A DNA stretch of 64,000 bases from Fasciola hepatica (GCA_948099385.1 CANUEZ040000028.1:1550001-1614000), one strand, 5' to 3'; positions 24,170 to 35,300 are shown, numbered from the stretch's first letter. Numbers and translations: made by a program. Notes: generated by a model from the sequence alone, not told the origin.

Positions 24170-26104
24170 GGTGAGGACAAGATATTTGAGCCGCAGAGGT
24201 GTCATGAGAACTTCGGGGTTGAACACCCCTTTCCGAAGCGTGGTCTATGCAAATGCACTCGTCTTTCAGGTTGATCGCATTGGGACCATTGGGAAATGCG
24301 TTTCATGCTCACTTAAACGAGAGGAGATTGGACAGCATGTGTATCTTAACTGGGAGTTTATTCCATACTTTACTAAAAGGGATGAGGAAGAAACTAGACT
24401 CGACTTTTGGGCGCGATGGCGATACAGGTAAAATGAAATACGGTTCCGCAGCGAGTGCACACTGTGGACAGTAAAATGTGGATAAACAGCAGAAGTTTTC
24501 CTGTGCACAGGATTACACTGCGGAATGACACTGGGCTTCAGGCTTCCAAGCCAAAGGGGCTCGATTTCGAGTTGGTCATACCACTCACGATAAGATAGAA
24601 GTGAGTTAAGTCCAATCCTGCTTTTGGTGAAGAAGGTTTGGACGTTTTCAGTTACGGCGTAGGTGACTTTTGTCATGTTAGGGCCGATAAGGGCAGTACT
24701 TAGAGTGGCCCGACACAAAAGCTGTACGCTGTGAGGCGGCCAAGGTCTTTTAATAGGGGAGAAACGTGGATTGGGTACCACTAACCGGGACAGATCCGGG
24801 GCTCGTGGTACTTTTACGGGCGAGCAGAGAACCTTTGGAAGCGGAAACTGTACTTGCCACTTGTGGCAGCGGTGGTCAAGGGAAGTTTATTCATCAGAAA
24901 TGTTGGTAAGTGTGGCGGGCAGGTTTTATGGGTCAAAGGTACACGCTATCTTAATATCGCCAGCAAAAGGATATGGAGTGCAAAAGTGGACAGAGCCAAA
25001 GACGTCACTTATACACATGAGATAAAGTAAGGGGCCTAAGACACTCCCCGAACCAATCTACCCGTGGCAGACGTGGACGATGGCAGGTGGTCATCGATCA
25101 GAGCTACAGAGGAAAGGGGAAGACAAAAAAGATAACCGGGAGAAAAGGGGGTCAGTGACACAGAAGAAGCGAACTTTAGATAGTAAGTGGGTGTGGGGGA
25201 CCCTGTCAAATGCCTTATTCTTGCCCAGAAAAAACCGATGATTGCTTCCTTCACGTTCACTGCTGTAGTTACGGAATTGAGAAAGTGAAATTTACAGTTG
25301 GTGCATGATCTGGTTCTAATGAAGCCATGCTGGGAGGGGTTAGGTAGCTTTTCGTTAAGCAGATAATCGAGAATTTGCTATTTAACGGTCCGTTCCATCA
25401 TCTTAAACACAGCATGAGTGTGGATTATAGGGCGGTAGTTGTCGGCGTCATACAGAGATTCTTTATCAAAAAGGGGAGTGATGGTGAAGATCTTCCACTA
25501 CTTTGGCATCAGACTACTATTCGTGGACAACGTGGGTAGGTTCGTAAGCATAAAAGGGAGATCAGTCCCATTAAAACGGAACAGAGCAGGGGGGATTCCA
25601 TCACAGCCATGTCAATAAGATGACTCCTTCAGTTCGACTATCTTTTGAATGCGTTCAGCGTCAAAAAAGATGCTAGACAGGGTGGAGTCAGTTAACTGTT
25701 GCAGGGAAGGGGCGGGGAGGCTACATTGGAGTAGAAGAGAGTACGCGAAATAATAATAATAATAATGGTATATTTCTTGATCGCGGTCAAGGCACATGCA
25801 CAAGGCATGATCAGAGAACACAGCCATTCACCGTAATGTAGGGTAATCACAATTTTGAAGTTCATGGTTCGCACAATTGCTGGCAATGGCAGAGGCAAGC
25901 TTAGACAAACACTCAGAATCGTGGATTATAGACAATCAGCGGCCAATGGGGGATCGCTCGACAGGAAACGTGCATCTCAGTTTGACGAACTAATAAATGA
26001 GGAAACGGGACCCCAATTTGTAACTTTAAACGATATGGGGGGCTCTTGGGTTGGTTGGAGATTGGCAGAAGACAGCGGTGTGCAAGGAACCTCCTTGTGG
26101 TCAC
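24170..26104 (-). mobile_element. CR1-like non-LTR retrotransposon, 3' part (end of EN, RT, C-terminus)
   Basis: Read on the minus strand from 26104, the end of the endonuclease is followed by a linker and then a clear CR1-type RT from about 25520 to 24900. It shows ITPLFDKE, DADNYRPI, LLNEKLPNPSQHGFI and the region before KAFD. The catalytic box reads PFAGDIKIA near 24960, where F/YADD is expected, so one catalytic Asp is Gly. A C-terminal segment follows at 24780-24266 (GLNSLLSYREWYDQLEIEP). A (TTA)n expansion inside the linker (25750-25767) and many frameshifts show long decay. The 5' half lies at 32806-33450, separated by the BEL insertion. Confidence 0.85.
26100..26104 (+). repeat. Target-site duplication, left copy (GTCAC)
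   Basis: The five bases before the left LTR equal the five after the right LTR (32806-32810). A 5-bp duplication is usual for BEL/Pao integrases. Confidence 0.9.
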
Positions 26105-26481
26105 TGTAACAGCCGGTCGTGGAAAATCCCCCTTTTTCCCTCGCGATTCAGTGTTTTTCCCAACATCACTCATTTCCATACACTATTGACTTGTCTTCAC
26201 GAACTGGTTGTTTTTCTGGACCAATTGTTGTTTGTTCGCGCCCAGAGCGCTATTTTGGCACATCCTTGTTCAGGACCTGCTTGACGCACGTGCTGTCTGC
26301 TCACACGCTGCTATTCGGTTCCTCGTTGTTGAGTCCTCGTGATCTTATTATTGAGGTTTGTATATTGTTTATGTCATTGTTTATTGTAATAATCTAGTAT
26401 TGTAGAATATCACGGATAATCGTCTTTTGATTTCGGGATCCGTTGCGAATTTGGCTACGCATTGCTCAAACGTTCGTTACA
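26105..26481 (+). repeat. 5' LTR of the BEL/Pao element
   Basis: Begins TGTAACAGCC and ends CGTTCGTTACA; 377 bp; repeated at 32429-32805. It must carry the element promoter and polyadenylation signal, which I did not resolve. The reading frames inside it are duplicated with the LTR and are not genes. Confidence 0.97.
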
Positions 26482-26523
26482 ATACTCAATAGATCAATTT
26501 GGAACGAGGAAAAATCACGCAAA

Positions 26524-28878
26524 ATGCCAAGAAAAGGATCAAAAGCAGTCGAATCCGGACAGGAAGTAATACGGCAAGTCTCTGGGGAGGTTTTGGGTAC
26601 ATATGATTCTTTAGTTAATGCTAGATCGCCTAGTCCTGTCAGTGCTAGTTCATGTGTTATTGAGAACACTATTGATCGTAAGGATGTCGATTTATATAAG
26701 CTGAGAATACTAGAACTAGAGCAACAGTTACTATCGGCTAGACTACCGGCGCAGGAAGCAGAGAAGTGTACACAGAAACAGCGAGAGCATGAGACCAGTG
26801 ACTTCGACACTTCCGATGGGTTAGGGTGCAATAAGATAGGGAACCCCACGCCGGTCGCCGACTACAAACCACCATCGATCGATCTGCCTAGAGTGGAGCT
26901 AACGGTTTTCGACGGGCGAGCTGAGCAATACTGCAAGTTTGTCAAGCAGTTCGAAACGTTGGTTGAAAATAAGGTAACCGACTCTGGGCAAAGGCTTCTC
27001 TACCTTACTCACTACTGCCGAGGCCGAGCAAGAGAAGCTATCGACGGGTGCACCATGCTCGACCCAGAACAAGGCTACACAAGGGCAAGGAAGATTCTAA
27101 GGGACTTGTTTGGCCAACCTTTCAAAGTAGCCCGTAACCTAATAGAGGGCGTGATGGCAGAGGCAAAGAGAACCAAGGGCGACGTCTACACCATGGCCGA
27201 CCTGGTGATTAAGATGCAGAACTGCTCAATAGCCCTCGACCATTTAGGTTACATGGCTGACCTAGACGCCATGCACACTTTGGAAGGCATAGTCCGTCAC
27301 CTCTCTCCCGAACTACAGGGTCGGTGGGCGGAAGAAGCTGAACGGATAAGCCGAAGTGGCAGGGTAGCTAACTTCGAAGACCTGACTGAATACTTGGACA
27401 GGCAAACGAAGATAGCTGACAGCAGATTCGGCCGACTCATCCGGGACAGCAACCGAGCAAACAAGCCCAGTACTAGCCAAGTCCAAACTCCTGTACGGGA
27501 ACATCCAAAGTACCAGCCTTGGACCAGTACACACGTCATTTCACGAGGTGCTACGGCAAAACCAAATTGCAGATCCTGTGGTACTAGCCACGGCCTACCA
27601 GAATGCCCCAAGTTCGGCAACGCCACAATAGACGAACGGTGGGGAATGGCGAGGATGGCAGGAGCATGTTTTATCTGTCTCAACACCACGCACCGGGCAG
27701 CAGCCTGTAGGACAAGGAATCGATGTGGTTACGAGGGCTGCACGGGCAGACACCATCGGCTGCTGCATCAGGCGAGAGTAACCATATCCGAGGCGAGTGC
27801 CAAGCCCAGCGTGATTTGTTCAACTTCACAATCTGCCAGTAAACCGGTACGTTTAGGCGTAGTGGCCGTGGGAGTGGTGACTCCGACTGGGATAGTCAAG
27901 GCGTTGGCTTTCGTTGATAGTGGATCCGACACCACTTTAGTGAAAGAGCGGTTTGCCGACAAACACCAACTGGCTCAAGGTGCGACGTCGTTAGCAGTGA
28001 GCACGGTGGGCGGAACTCAGATAATGACTGCCGGTAGATTAAGGCTGCAACTCATCTCTCCAGACACTTACGAGGAAATTGAACCAACGGGGGCATTCAC
28101 GTTAGCGGATCTCCCCATGCGAGCACCAAGGTCGGTGAACGCAATCTTGACTCGGTGGCCCCACCTGAAGGATGTAACCGTTGTAGAGTGGGGAGATGAT
28201 GAAGTGGATCTCCTCATCGGCTGCGACGTGCCAGAGGCGCATTGGGTTCTTGACCAGAGAGTGGGCGACCGCCAGGCACCTTATGCCGTACGCACGGCCC
28301 TGGGATGGATGTTATACGGTCCAGTAGGGGTACGCGGTTCCGTGAATTACTTATCCGCCGAAACGGACCGCATAGAGTATCATCTGCAACGGCTGTATGA
28401 AAAGGAGTTTCATGACATTGGAGACGAAAGACCGACGTTGTCTCAAGAGGATCACTTCGCCTTACAAACGGTGCGGCAAGGCACTAGAGGCCTCAAAAAA
28501 CAATTCGAGGTTCCCCTCCCATGGCGCACACTGGTCGACCCGTGGACTGACAACAGAAATTATGTTCCCCAACGATTACTACGACTAAAAGAACGCTTCA
28601 TTCGAGACCAGAATCCGTGGGAACGATACGCGGATTTGATGAAGCGAAACGATACCCTCAGTTACGTTGAAAAGGTGCCTGTTAACACCGACAGCAAAAG
28701 GGGTATCTGGTATCTGCCTCACCATCCGGTTATCAACCCCAAGAAACCCAATAAACTGCGGGTGGTTTTCGACTGTGCGGCCAAATTCCAGGGCAAGTCG
28801 GTAAACGATCGCCTACTACAGGGGCCTGACTGGACCACACCACTGATCGATTTTTTTGTGCCGTTTCAGAGTGGGTAA
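26524..28878 (+). CDS. BEL/Pao Gag-protease and start of reverse transcriptase
   Basis: The frame begins at the first Met after the 5' LTR, 42 bp from its end, and encodes about 784 residues. Gag shows a coiled-coil-like N-terminus (LRILELEQQLLSARLP), then a capsid-like region. Cys/His zinc knuckles follow near residues 360-430 (CRSCGTSHGLPEC; CFICLNTTHRAAAC). The aspartic protease follows with AFVDSGSDTTLV near residue 465. The fingers of RT begin at about residue 700 with KRGIWYLPHHPVINPKKPNK and VVFDCAAKF. The frame runs into a stop at 28876-28878 because of a frameshift at a run of seven T residues (28851-28857); RT continues in the next frame. Gag would form particles that package the element RNA, and PR would cut the polyprotein. 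Confidence 0.93.
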   Translation: MPRKGSKAVESGQEVIRQVSGEVLGTYDSLVNARSPSPVSASSCVIENTIDRKDVDLYKLRILELEQQLLSARLPAQEAEKCTQKQREHETSDFDTSDGLGCNKIGNPTPVADYKPPSIDLPRVELTVFDGRAEQYCKFVKQFETLVENKVTDSGQRLLYLTHYCRGRAREAIDGCTMLDPEQGYTRARKILRDLFGQPFKVARNLIEGVMAEAKRTKGDVYTMADLVIKMQNCSIALDHLGYMADLDAMHTLEGIVRHLSPELQGRWAEEAERISRSGRVANFEDLTEYLDRQTKIADSRFGRLIRDSNRANKPSTSQVQTPVREHPKYQPWTSTHVISRGATAKPNCRSCGTSHGLPECPKFGNATIDERWGMARMAGACFICLNTTHRAAACRTRNRCGYEGCTGRHHRLLHQARVTISEASAKPSVICSTSQSASKPVRLGVVAVGVVTPTGIVKALAFVDSGSDTTLVKERFADKHQLAQGATSLAVSTVGGTQIMTAGRLRLQLISPDTYEEIEPTGAFTLADLPMRAPRSVNAILTRWPHLKDVTVVEWGDDEVDLLIGCDVPEAHWVLDQRVGDRQAPYAVRTALGWMLYGPVGVRGSVNYLSAETDRIEYHLQRLYEKEFHDIGDERPTLSQEDHFALQTVRQGTRGLKKQFEVPLPWRTLVDPWTDNRNYVPQRLLRLKERFIRDQNPWERYADLMKRNDTLSYVEKVPVNTDSKRGIWYLPHHPVINPKKPNKLRVVFDCAAKFQGKSVNDRLLQGPDWTTPLIDFFVPFQSG

Positions 28879-29527
28879 AGTGGCTTTGTCTGCCGACATT
28901 AGGGGAATGTTCCATCAGGTGAAGATCCCGGTAGGAGAACTAGATGCTTTGCGTTTCCTGTGGTGGGAAGGGAGCGACCGGGACAACGCAGTGGTGAATT
29001 ATAGGATGACTGTCCACCCCTTCGGAGACATATCGTCACCATTTTGTGCAAACTACGCCCTCCGAGAATCAGCGAACAAACATGGCGATCTAGTACATTG
29101 GACGGTGGTAGAAAGCGTCAGCAGGAACTTCTACGTCGACGACTACCTTGGGTCATTCGATGATGTGGAATCAGCTCTTGAGCAGTTCATGGGTCTGACG
29201 AGATTGCTGGAAGAGGGCGGCTTCCATCTAACTAAATGGATGTCGAACGCTTCAGAAGTGCTAAAGGTCATCCCGTATCACGAAAAGGCCGAAATGGTAA
29301 GAGATTTGGACGACTCTCCACTTCCTATCGAGCGCACTTTAGGGATACAATGGGACGCGGAAACGGACGATTTTGTTTTCGAACTAAACGTTCCCGAGCT
29401 GCCAATAACCCGTCGTGGCATACTATCTGCCGTCTCAAGTTTTTTAGACCTGCTCGGTTTCGTCTCACCATGGCTGCTACCCGGAAAGATCTTGCTGCAG
29501 CGGCTGTGCCGTAAGAAAGTTGATTGA
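28856..29527 (+). pseudogene. BEL/Pao reverse transcriptase, continued after the frameshift
   Basis: This frame takes up RT exactly where the previous one fails: VALSADIRGMFHQVKIP, VHPFGDISSPFCANYAL, and the catalytic NFYVDDYLGSF box with both Asp residues present, then the thumb and connection. It ends at a TGA (29525-29527), after which the same frame continues into RNase H without a shift. The related copy on the minus strand (35959-36303) has a sense codon at the equivalent place, so the TGA is a nonsense mutation. The start given is only the limit of the open frame and not a real initiation site. Confidence 0.92.
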
Positions 29528-31720
29528 GACCAGTCACTGGACCGAGAGGACCGGCTGGACTGGGAAGAATTTTTGAACACCATGAAGAAATTAGGGGACA
29601 TAAGAATCCCACGATGTTTGACTCCTGGCCATACGACACGGACTGGAGAACTACATGCCTTTTCCGATGCATCCGAAGTCGGTTATGGAGCTGTGGTGTA
29701 CGGACGATGGTGCGCAGGAGATGGACAATATACCACGAGGATCCTGTTCGCCAAAGCCCGCGTTGCTCCACTGAAGTCGGTCTCAATCCCACGCCTTGAA
29801 CTCAGCGCAGCCGTGTTGGCAGTCAGGGTGGTGCAAGCTGTGAAGAGATGTTTTGACTTCTACATTTTGTCGGTGAACTTCTGGACGGATTCAACGATAG
29901 TACTTTACTATGTCAACAACGTCCGGAGCCGGTTTAGTACTTTCATTGCTAACCGGCTCAAGATTATCCACGATGAATCAGCCACGCACCAGTGGAGTCA
30001 TGTCAGGTCTGGCGATAATCCGGCCGACCTGTGCTCTCGAAATGCGAACAACTTCAGGCAACTGGACACGTGGACGAGAGGGCCGAACTTCCTGCAATTG
30101 CCCAAACAGGACTGGCCCGTGTTCGAATTAAAAACCCCTACGGAATTGGAACTGGAGATCAAAGGCGTAGTGGTAGCAACCAACGTCGTCGAAGCGTCAT
30201 CCATTCTATCGCGACTGGTCAGGTTTTCTTCCTGGATGAAGACGCTTCGTTCGCTAGTTTGGTTAACCAGGTTCAAGAGAAATTTACTAGTCATGAAAGG
30301 GCTACGGCCCTCAGGTCGGATACGGGTCGGCCCGATAGGTCCCGATGAGCTACAAGCGGCAGAGTACGATATTTTCAGAATGATACAGCGCGAGGCTTTC
30401 GCCGGAGAACTCAAGAGGGCGGAAGAAGTGGGGCCGACCAATAGAGACATGCCATCTCCAAGGGGCGAGCTGAAGCGTTTAAACCCCAAACTCATCAACG
30501 GACTGCTGCGGGTGGATGGTAGGCTGACCAACGCCCACCTGAACTTCGACACAAAGTGTCCTATACTGCTGCCTGTGAGACAACCTGTAGTAGAGCTAAT
30601 GAGTCAACACGTCCACGCCATGGAGGGACATGCCGGGGAAAGTCACGTGACGAGCGTCATCCGAACGCGTCTTTGGTTGTTGAGAGGACGAGAGACTGTA
30701 AAACGCGTAATCCGACGGTGTGTGCAATGCAGGAGACGCAATGCCACAGCAGGCAAACAACTCATGGCCCCACTACCAGAATGCAGAGTGACTACGGGCT
30801 GGTGGCCGTTCAGTGACACCGGGTTGGACTATTTCGGGCCCTTGTGGATCAAGTGCGGGAAAAGATTAGAAAAGCGATACGGATGTATCATGACGTGCAT
30901 GAAATCACGTGCGGTACACCTAGAAGTCGCACATTCGATGACGACCGATTCGTTTCTACGGGCCTTGCAAAGATTTCTCAACCGAAGAGGCGTACCGGCC
31001 GATATATACTCAGATAATGGGTCGAACTTTGTGGGCGCTCACCGGGAATTGCAGCTTTGGCACAAGAACATAAATAGGGACGAACTGCAAAATCGAACCG
31101 TGGCCTACGGCATACGATGGCATTTCAACCCCCCACAGGCCAGCCACCGAGGCGGCATATGGGAACGCATGATCCGGTCCGCAAGACGGATATTGCTGTC
31201 AATCATGGAGCAGCAGCCGCCCGACGACGAGACGCTGAACACCGTCATGACTGAGGTGGAGCGAGTCCTGAACAACCGCCCCCTGGTCCCAGTATTGAAC
31301 GGCGACCCCATCCACCTGGCGCTCACCCCAAACGACTTATTGACGCTAAGGTCGAACGAGGGTTTCCAAGGGCCGGTAAACCTTCGTGGGAGCTACCTCC
31401 ATGGGTGGAAGCAAGCGAACTATCTGGCCAAGGTCTTCTGGAGGCGATGGCTACGGGAGTACCTACCGGCTTTGCAGACTCGACAGAAGTGGCTGGCCAA
31501 AACAAGACCATTCAAAGTTGGGGACGTGGTTATGATCGCCGACGAACGCGCACATTTCAGCGCTTGGTCTTTGGGAGCAGTTACGGAAACCATCAAAAGC
31601 ACTGACGGACTGATAAGAACGGTGAAGGTGAAGACAGCTAACGGAGTGCTCATTCGTGACATACGCAGTATTAACCTACTCGATAGTGAAGACAGAGGAG
31701 CTGATAACCCTGAGGCCTAG
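29528..31720 (+). pseudogene. BEL/Pao RNase H and integrase
   Basis: About 730 codons open in the RT frame after the TGA. RNase H starts with GELHAFSDASEVGYGAVVY and continues through SVNFWTDSTIVLYYV. Integrase has its zinc domain (HVHAMEGHAGESHV, then CVQCRRR) and its D,D,E core (GLDYFGPL; IYSDNGSNF; GGIWERMIRSARR). A C-terminal domain ends at the TAG of 31718-31720. All integrase catalytic residues seem present. The integrase would insert the cDNA; its target duplication of 5 bp matches the flanks of this copy. First-Met positions in this frame are not real starts, because the segment belongs to the polyprotein. Confidence 0.92.
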
Positions 31721-31800
31721 TAAACCTTCTTCACACCAGAAATCGAGGTGGATAAAGAAACACCACATATACCGCACGGTCTCCGTCAAACACGTTAAGG

Positions 31801-32135
31801 TGCTCGCGGTCTTTTCGTTGACATTACAGAAGGTTCTTTCCGATATGTGGTGATGAATGCGGTTCCATTGTACACCCCGATACATACACGCATGCACGAC
31901 GCACTCTACATCCCGTAAATCCATCAAACATGTGACAGTGTTTGTTGTTTTGCTTTTTGTTGACGCTACCGAATGCCCCTTGCATATGCGGAAGTAGCGG
32001 AGCTTAGGTCACACGCATGCCTACACTTTACTCGTTTCCTTGCCACGCGGTCTTTTGTTGACATTGCAGAAAGTCCTCCTTTGATGTGTAGTCATACCTG
32101 TGATTTCATTGTACCCCCGACACACACACACACAC
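31801..32135 (+). repeat. Two diverged direct repeats and a CA run in the BEL 3' untranslated region
   Basis: A unit at 31801-31890 (CGCGGTCTTTTCGTTGACAT start) recurs at 32041-32130 with about 240 bp offset. Both end in a CATTGTAC(A)CCCCGA block followed by an AC-rich stretch. In the second copy this has grown into a (CA)n run at 32121-32141. They lie between the end of the integrase and the 3' LTR. Confidence 0.8.
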
Positions 32136-32405
32136 ACACACGCAGTCACACACACATTCAAGCACGTACATCCAACACCGAACGGCCCCTTACGAGGACA
32201 ACGTCTATGCGACCATTCACGCCCGCCATCGTTCATTTGGTCTTGTGGAAGATGTAGACTAGCCTCACGTCTATGTATCCAATGGATTAGGTGCGACCAG
32301 TAGTAGAACGTTGACGACGAGCATTAGACGCGCGCACTGACAGCAGGGCCTAGGCAGGTAGGAAGAATCAGTACCTTTATACCGAACCTTTGACTCTGCT
32401 AAGGA

Positions 32406-32428
32406 TCCAGGAGGATTTTGGTGGGCGG
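32406..32428 (+). promoter_or_regulatory. Probable polypurine tract for plus-strand priming
   Basis: The bases just before the 3' LTR read GGAGGATTTTGGTGGGCGG, purine-rich with one T run, directly abutting the TGTAAC start of the LTR, as LTR elements require. Confidence 0.55.
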
Positions 32429-32805
32429 TGTAACAGCCGGTCGTGGAAAATCCCCCTTTTTCCCTCGCGATTCAGTGTTTTTCCCAACATCACTCATTTC
32501 CATACACTATTGACTTGTCTTCACGAACTGGTTGTTTTTCTGGACCAATTGTTGTTTGTTCGCGCCCAGAGCGCTATTTTGGCACATCCTTGTTCAGGAC
32601 CTGCTTGACGCACGTGCTGTCTGCTCACACGCTGCTATTCGGTTCCTCGTTGTTGAGTCCTCGTGATCTTATTATTGAGGTTTGTATATTGTTTATGTCA
32701 TTGTTTATTGTAATAATCTAGTATTGTAGAATATCACGGATAATCGTCTTTTGATTTCGGGATCCGTTGCGAATTTGGCTGCGCATTGCTCAAACGTTCG
32801 TTACA
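32429..32805 (+). repeat. 3' LTR of the BEL/Pao element
   Basis: Same 377-bp sequence as 26105-26481 with one seen difference (G at 32781). Immediately followed by the right target duplication GTCAC. Confidence 0.97.
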
Positions 32806-33450
32806 GTCACTACCAGGGGAATGGAGGGGTGCCTGAATTTTGGCTGCAGTGAGGCCAAGAGTGAAAACTCGGTCGAGGGTGCTCCTGCCTCTAGTAGGGG
32901 ATTTGACAATTTGGCGGCACGGATCCGGATATATACGGCAGATGAAGTACAATAAGTGAGGGAAACCTGCGTGTGACGGACAGCAGATTTGTGGGAAGTT
33001 GAAGTCCCCTGCAGTGATTTTAAAACTGGAGGTGTGATCAGAGGCAAGGTTGAAGGCATAGATGACGGCGTTGATATTATGTGGGTCAGTGCCAGGAGGA
33101 CGATGAATGCAACCCAGCAGGCAGCTACAGTTTTTCCTGTCCAAAGACAGCCTTACAGAGTTCAGAAGTCGGATTTGGTGTAGGGGATGTATGAATAGAG
33201 CACCGAACGTATGCCAGACACCCACTACCTCTTTCGAGAAAGCCTCGGACCAGAGGAGGTTTGATAGCCCGGGATAATAACGCAACTGGCAGGTGTGTGC
33301 TCGGAGAGCCAAGCTTCGGTCATTGAAACAATATCTAGGTTAGCATACCTTGCCATGAGCTTTAGTGAATTGATTTTGTGTATGAGAGCGTGCATTAATG
33401 GGCAGAATGTGGAGGGCAGTGGTAGAGAAAAAAACCATGGTTTTAGTGGC
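32806..33450 (-). mobile_element. CR1-like non-LTR retrotransposon, endonuclease part
   Basis: On the minus strand, 33450 to 32811 encodes an APE-type endonuclease. It shows IVSMTEAWLSEHT (start of the domain with the catalytic Glu), LLGCIHRPPGTD, and ITAGDFNFPQI (catalytic Asp/Asn). STLDRVFTLG follows, then a serine-aspartate pair just at the BEL insertion point. The missing His of the SDH box is the first codon on the other side of the BEL element near 26104. Removing the BEL element and one GTCAC copy restores continuity with 26104 and below. Frames are broken before 33312. Confidence 0.88.
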
Positions 33451-34700
33451 GGCTTTGTGGGCAGGGTGACGAATAACAGGTAAAAGGGGGTTGAAGTGAG
33501 ATGAATATAATGTTGTGGGTAGAACTGAATGAAGCGGCGGGCATCCCAAAGTGCTTCCCGACGTGAGAGTGAGGGGCTGGAATGGTAGCAAAAGGACTGG
33601 GGATGAAGGAAGCTTTGGTATGAAAGGTCAGTTGGTATAGTGTGCACGTGGGATCAGAGTAGAATACGGCGCCGTTGGGTGGTGAGGGGCAAAGGAGGAT
33701 GAATTTGCGGAGGGGTAATATAGGGCATACCATGGAGCGGAAAAGGTTCAGCCGTGGTCCACACTTTGTGGTTCCGGTTGGCAACTATGCTGGTGACTCG
33801 TCCTAAGTGGTTCGTGTACGGTGGGACCGACGATGGATGCGGCACACTTGGACAAAAACTTATGATGTCGTACTGCCCCCCTAGACATGATGACAGCGGC
33901 TTCCGAGTTGATGGAAGTGGCGTGTAGCCGTGGGGTACGCGGATCTTTGAGGGGGCGAATAAATGCGCTGTTGGACTGGCGCCAGGGTAAGCGGCGCTAT
34001 CCTGTGTGTATGTCAGTGCTGGATGACGTGGATGGGTAATAGGCTGGATAGCTGGGGCCCGAAAGCTCGTAGATCTGCAGCCATTTAAAGATGGAGTTTA
34101 ATGAGGTCATTGCAGGGGACTCTTGGCCATCAGCAGCAACAGGTGTAGGGGGTGATTTTGTGACCGAAACGCTAGGAGACGACGCTGTACCCGGCTGAGT
34201 GGTGTAGGGTGGCATATGGGAAGCATGCGATTTCTTGGCCAGGTTGGCAGATGTGCCAGGTTGTGAATGGCCGCCGGCTGAGGAGAGGGGCTGTACTACC
34301 CAGCAGTGGGCAGACAATGGTGGAGACTGGGATAAACATGGAGCCGCCTAGGGGGACTACGTGGTGCTGGAGGCGACAAATCAACGTCCGTTTTTTGCGC
34401 TGGTGCACTGGTCAGCAGGAGTGGTGACGAGTTACTGACAGTGGGAAGTTGTTTAGGGAGATTTGGTGGCACTGGATCAGAGGGTGGTGAGAGTACTTGG
34501 TTGCTGGAAATCGATCTAAGGATCTTCTTCTGCAGCAGGATTTTGTCCGGAGCAATTTAATATTTTCAAGTGAAGTGGATTTTGCGGTGGACTGTCTCTT
34601 TCTAATAATTTGCGAGACCAAATCTTCCCCGCGGGATTGAAACTGATGCGGACCTATGTTCCGCAGTGACCTTTTTCTGCGCCTTTTCGGTAGCATTCGT
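33451..34700 (-). mobile_element. Possible first-ORF region of the CR1-like element
   Basis: Upstream of the endonuclease on the minus strand are C/T-rich broken frames. One basic frame at 34696-34412 (RRKRSLRNIG, then KRQSTAKSTS) and a Ser/Pro-rich frame at 34317-33997 are included. CR1-like elements carry an RNA-binding first ORF at this place, so the position fits, but I see no diagnostic domain. Confidence 0.35.
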
Positions 34701-35290
34701 GGAGTGACGCACAGCAGGCCATAAGCGATAACCGTTTGATCGACAAGAGGGGCAAACGGTCTGGAGCATTAAAAGCTACGGCATTTTTGGTATTTTTATC
34801 CTTCGGTGGACTTCGGACGCAAATGAGTCCAGGAAGAGGCTAGCCGAGGTAGACTTTTAGTGTTCCGATGTTCCGATGGGTCGAAGATTTATGCGAGCGG
34901 CAACAACATGGTCACAGTAACATTTACGGAGCGTAACCGCCTCACTGAGGACAACAAGTTTTTCTGAGGCGTATTGTATTTGTTACAGGTTTCACCGTAT
35001 ACGTTGACTATTGACACTGGACAAGGCAGGTAGGAAGTCGGGAAAGTTTGGTTCTTCTACGCTGATGAATGAGGTGAATAAGGGGATTTGTAGTTGACTT
35101 AGACCGGATTTAGCAAAGACTTCTTATAGACGGCCGTCAGTATGTCAGTTGCTTACCTCAAATTTTAATCTCAAAAAAACCTGATTTGTTCAGGGTCATA
35201 GAAACATCCTGAGAAGTTGTTTTTTTGGCGTATTACCCTAGATTCCATAGTAGAAACTGTACCGATACCAGCACACTCAACGACATGGTG
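34701..35290. other. No gene recognised
   Basis: No motif or repeat was identified between the CR1-like tract and the next BEL copy. Confidence 0.4.
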
Positions 35291-35300
35291 GAGCACAGGT

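Larger units (their letters stand above)
26105..32805 (+). mobile_element. Nearly complete young BEL/Pao LTR retrotransposon
   Basis: A 6701-bp element with 377-bp LTRs in direct orientation, TG...CA ends and a perfect 5-bp target duplication. Internal order is gag, PR, RT, RNase H, IN, in one long frame broken only twice: a T-run frameshift at 28851-28857 and a TGA at 29525-29527. The LTRs differ at a single position that I can see (A at 26457, G at 32781), so the insertion is recent. It interrupts the endonuclease of an older CR1-like element that lies in the opposite orientation. Two other BEL copies in the window are far more diverged. Confidence 0.97.

Noticed and set aside
26119..26397. 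Identical 92-codon frames at 26119-26397 and 32443-32721 as a duplicated gene
   Set aside because: They lie inside the two LTRs and are identical only because the LTRs are.
28851..28878. Programmed frameshift between Gag-PR and RT in the BEL element
   Set aside because: Not excluded, but BEL elements usually use one long frame, and a TGA further on needs a separate explanation. A simple lesion or homopolymer error is more likely.
31973..32303. Thr-His repeat reading frames near 32.1 kb
   Set aside because: They are translations of the CA run in the BEL 3' untranslated region.
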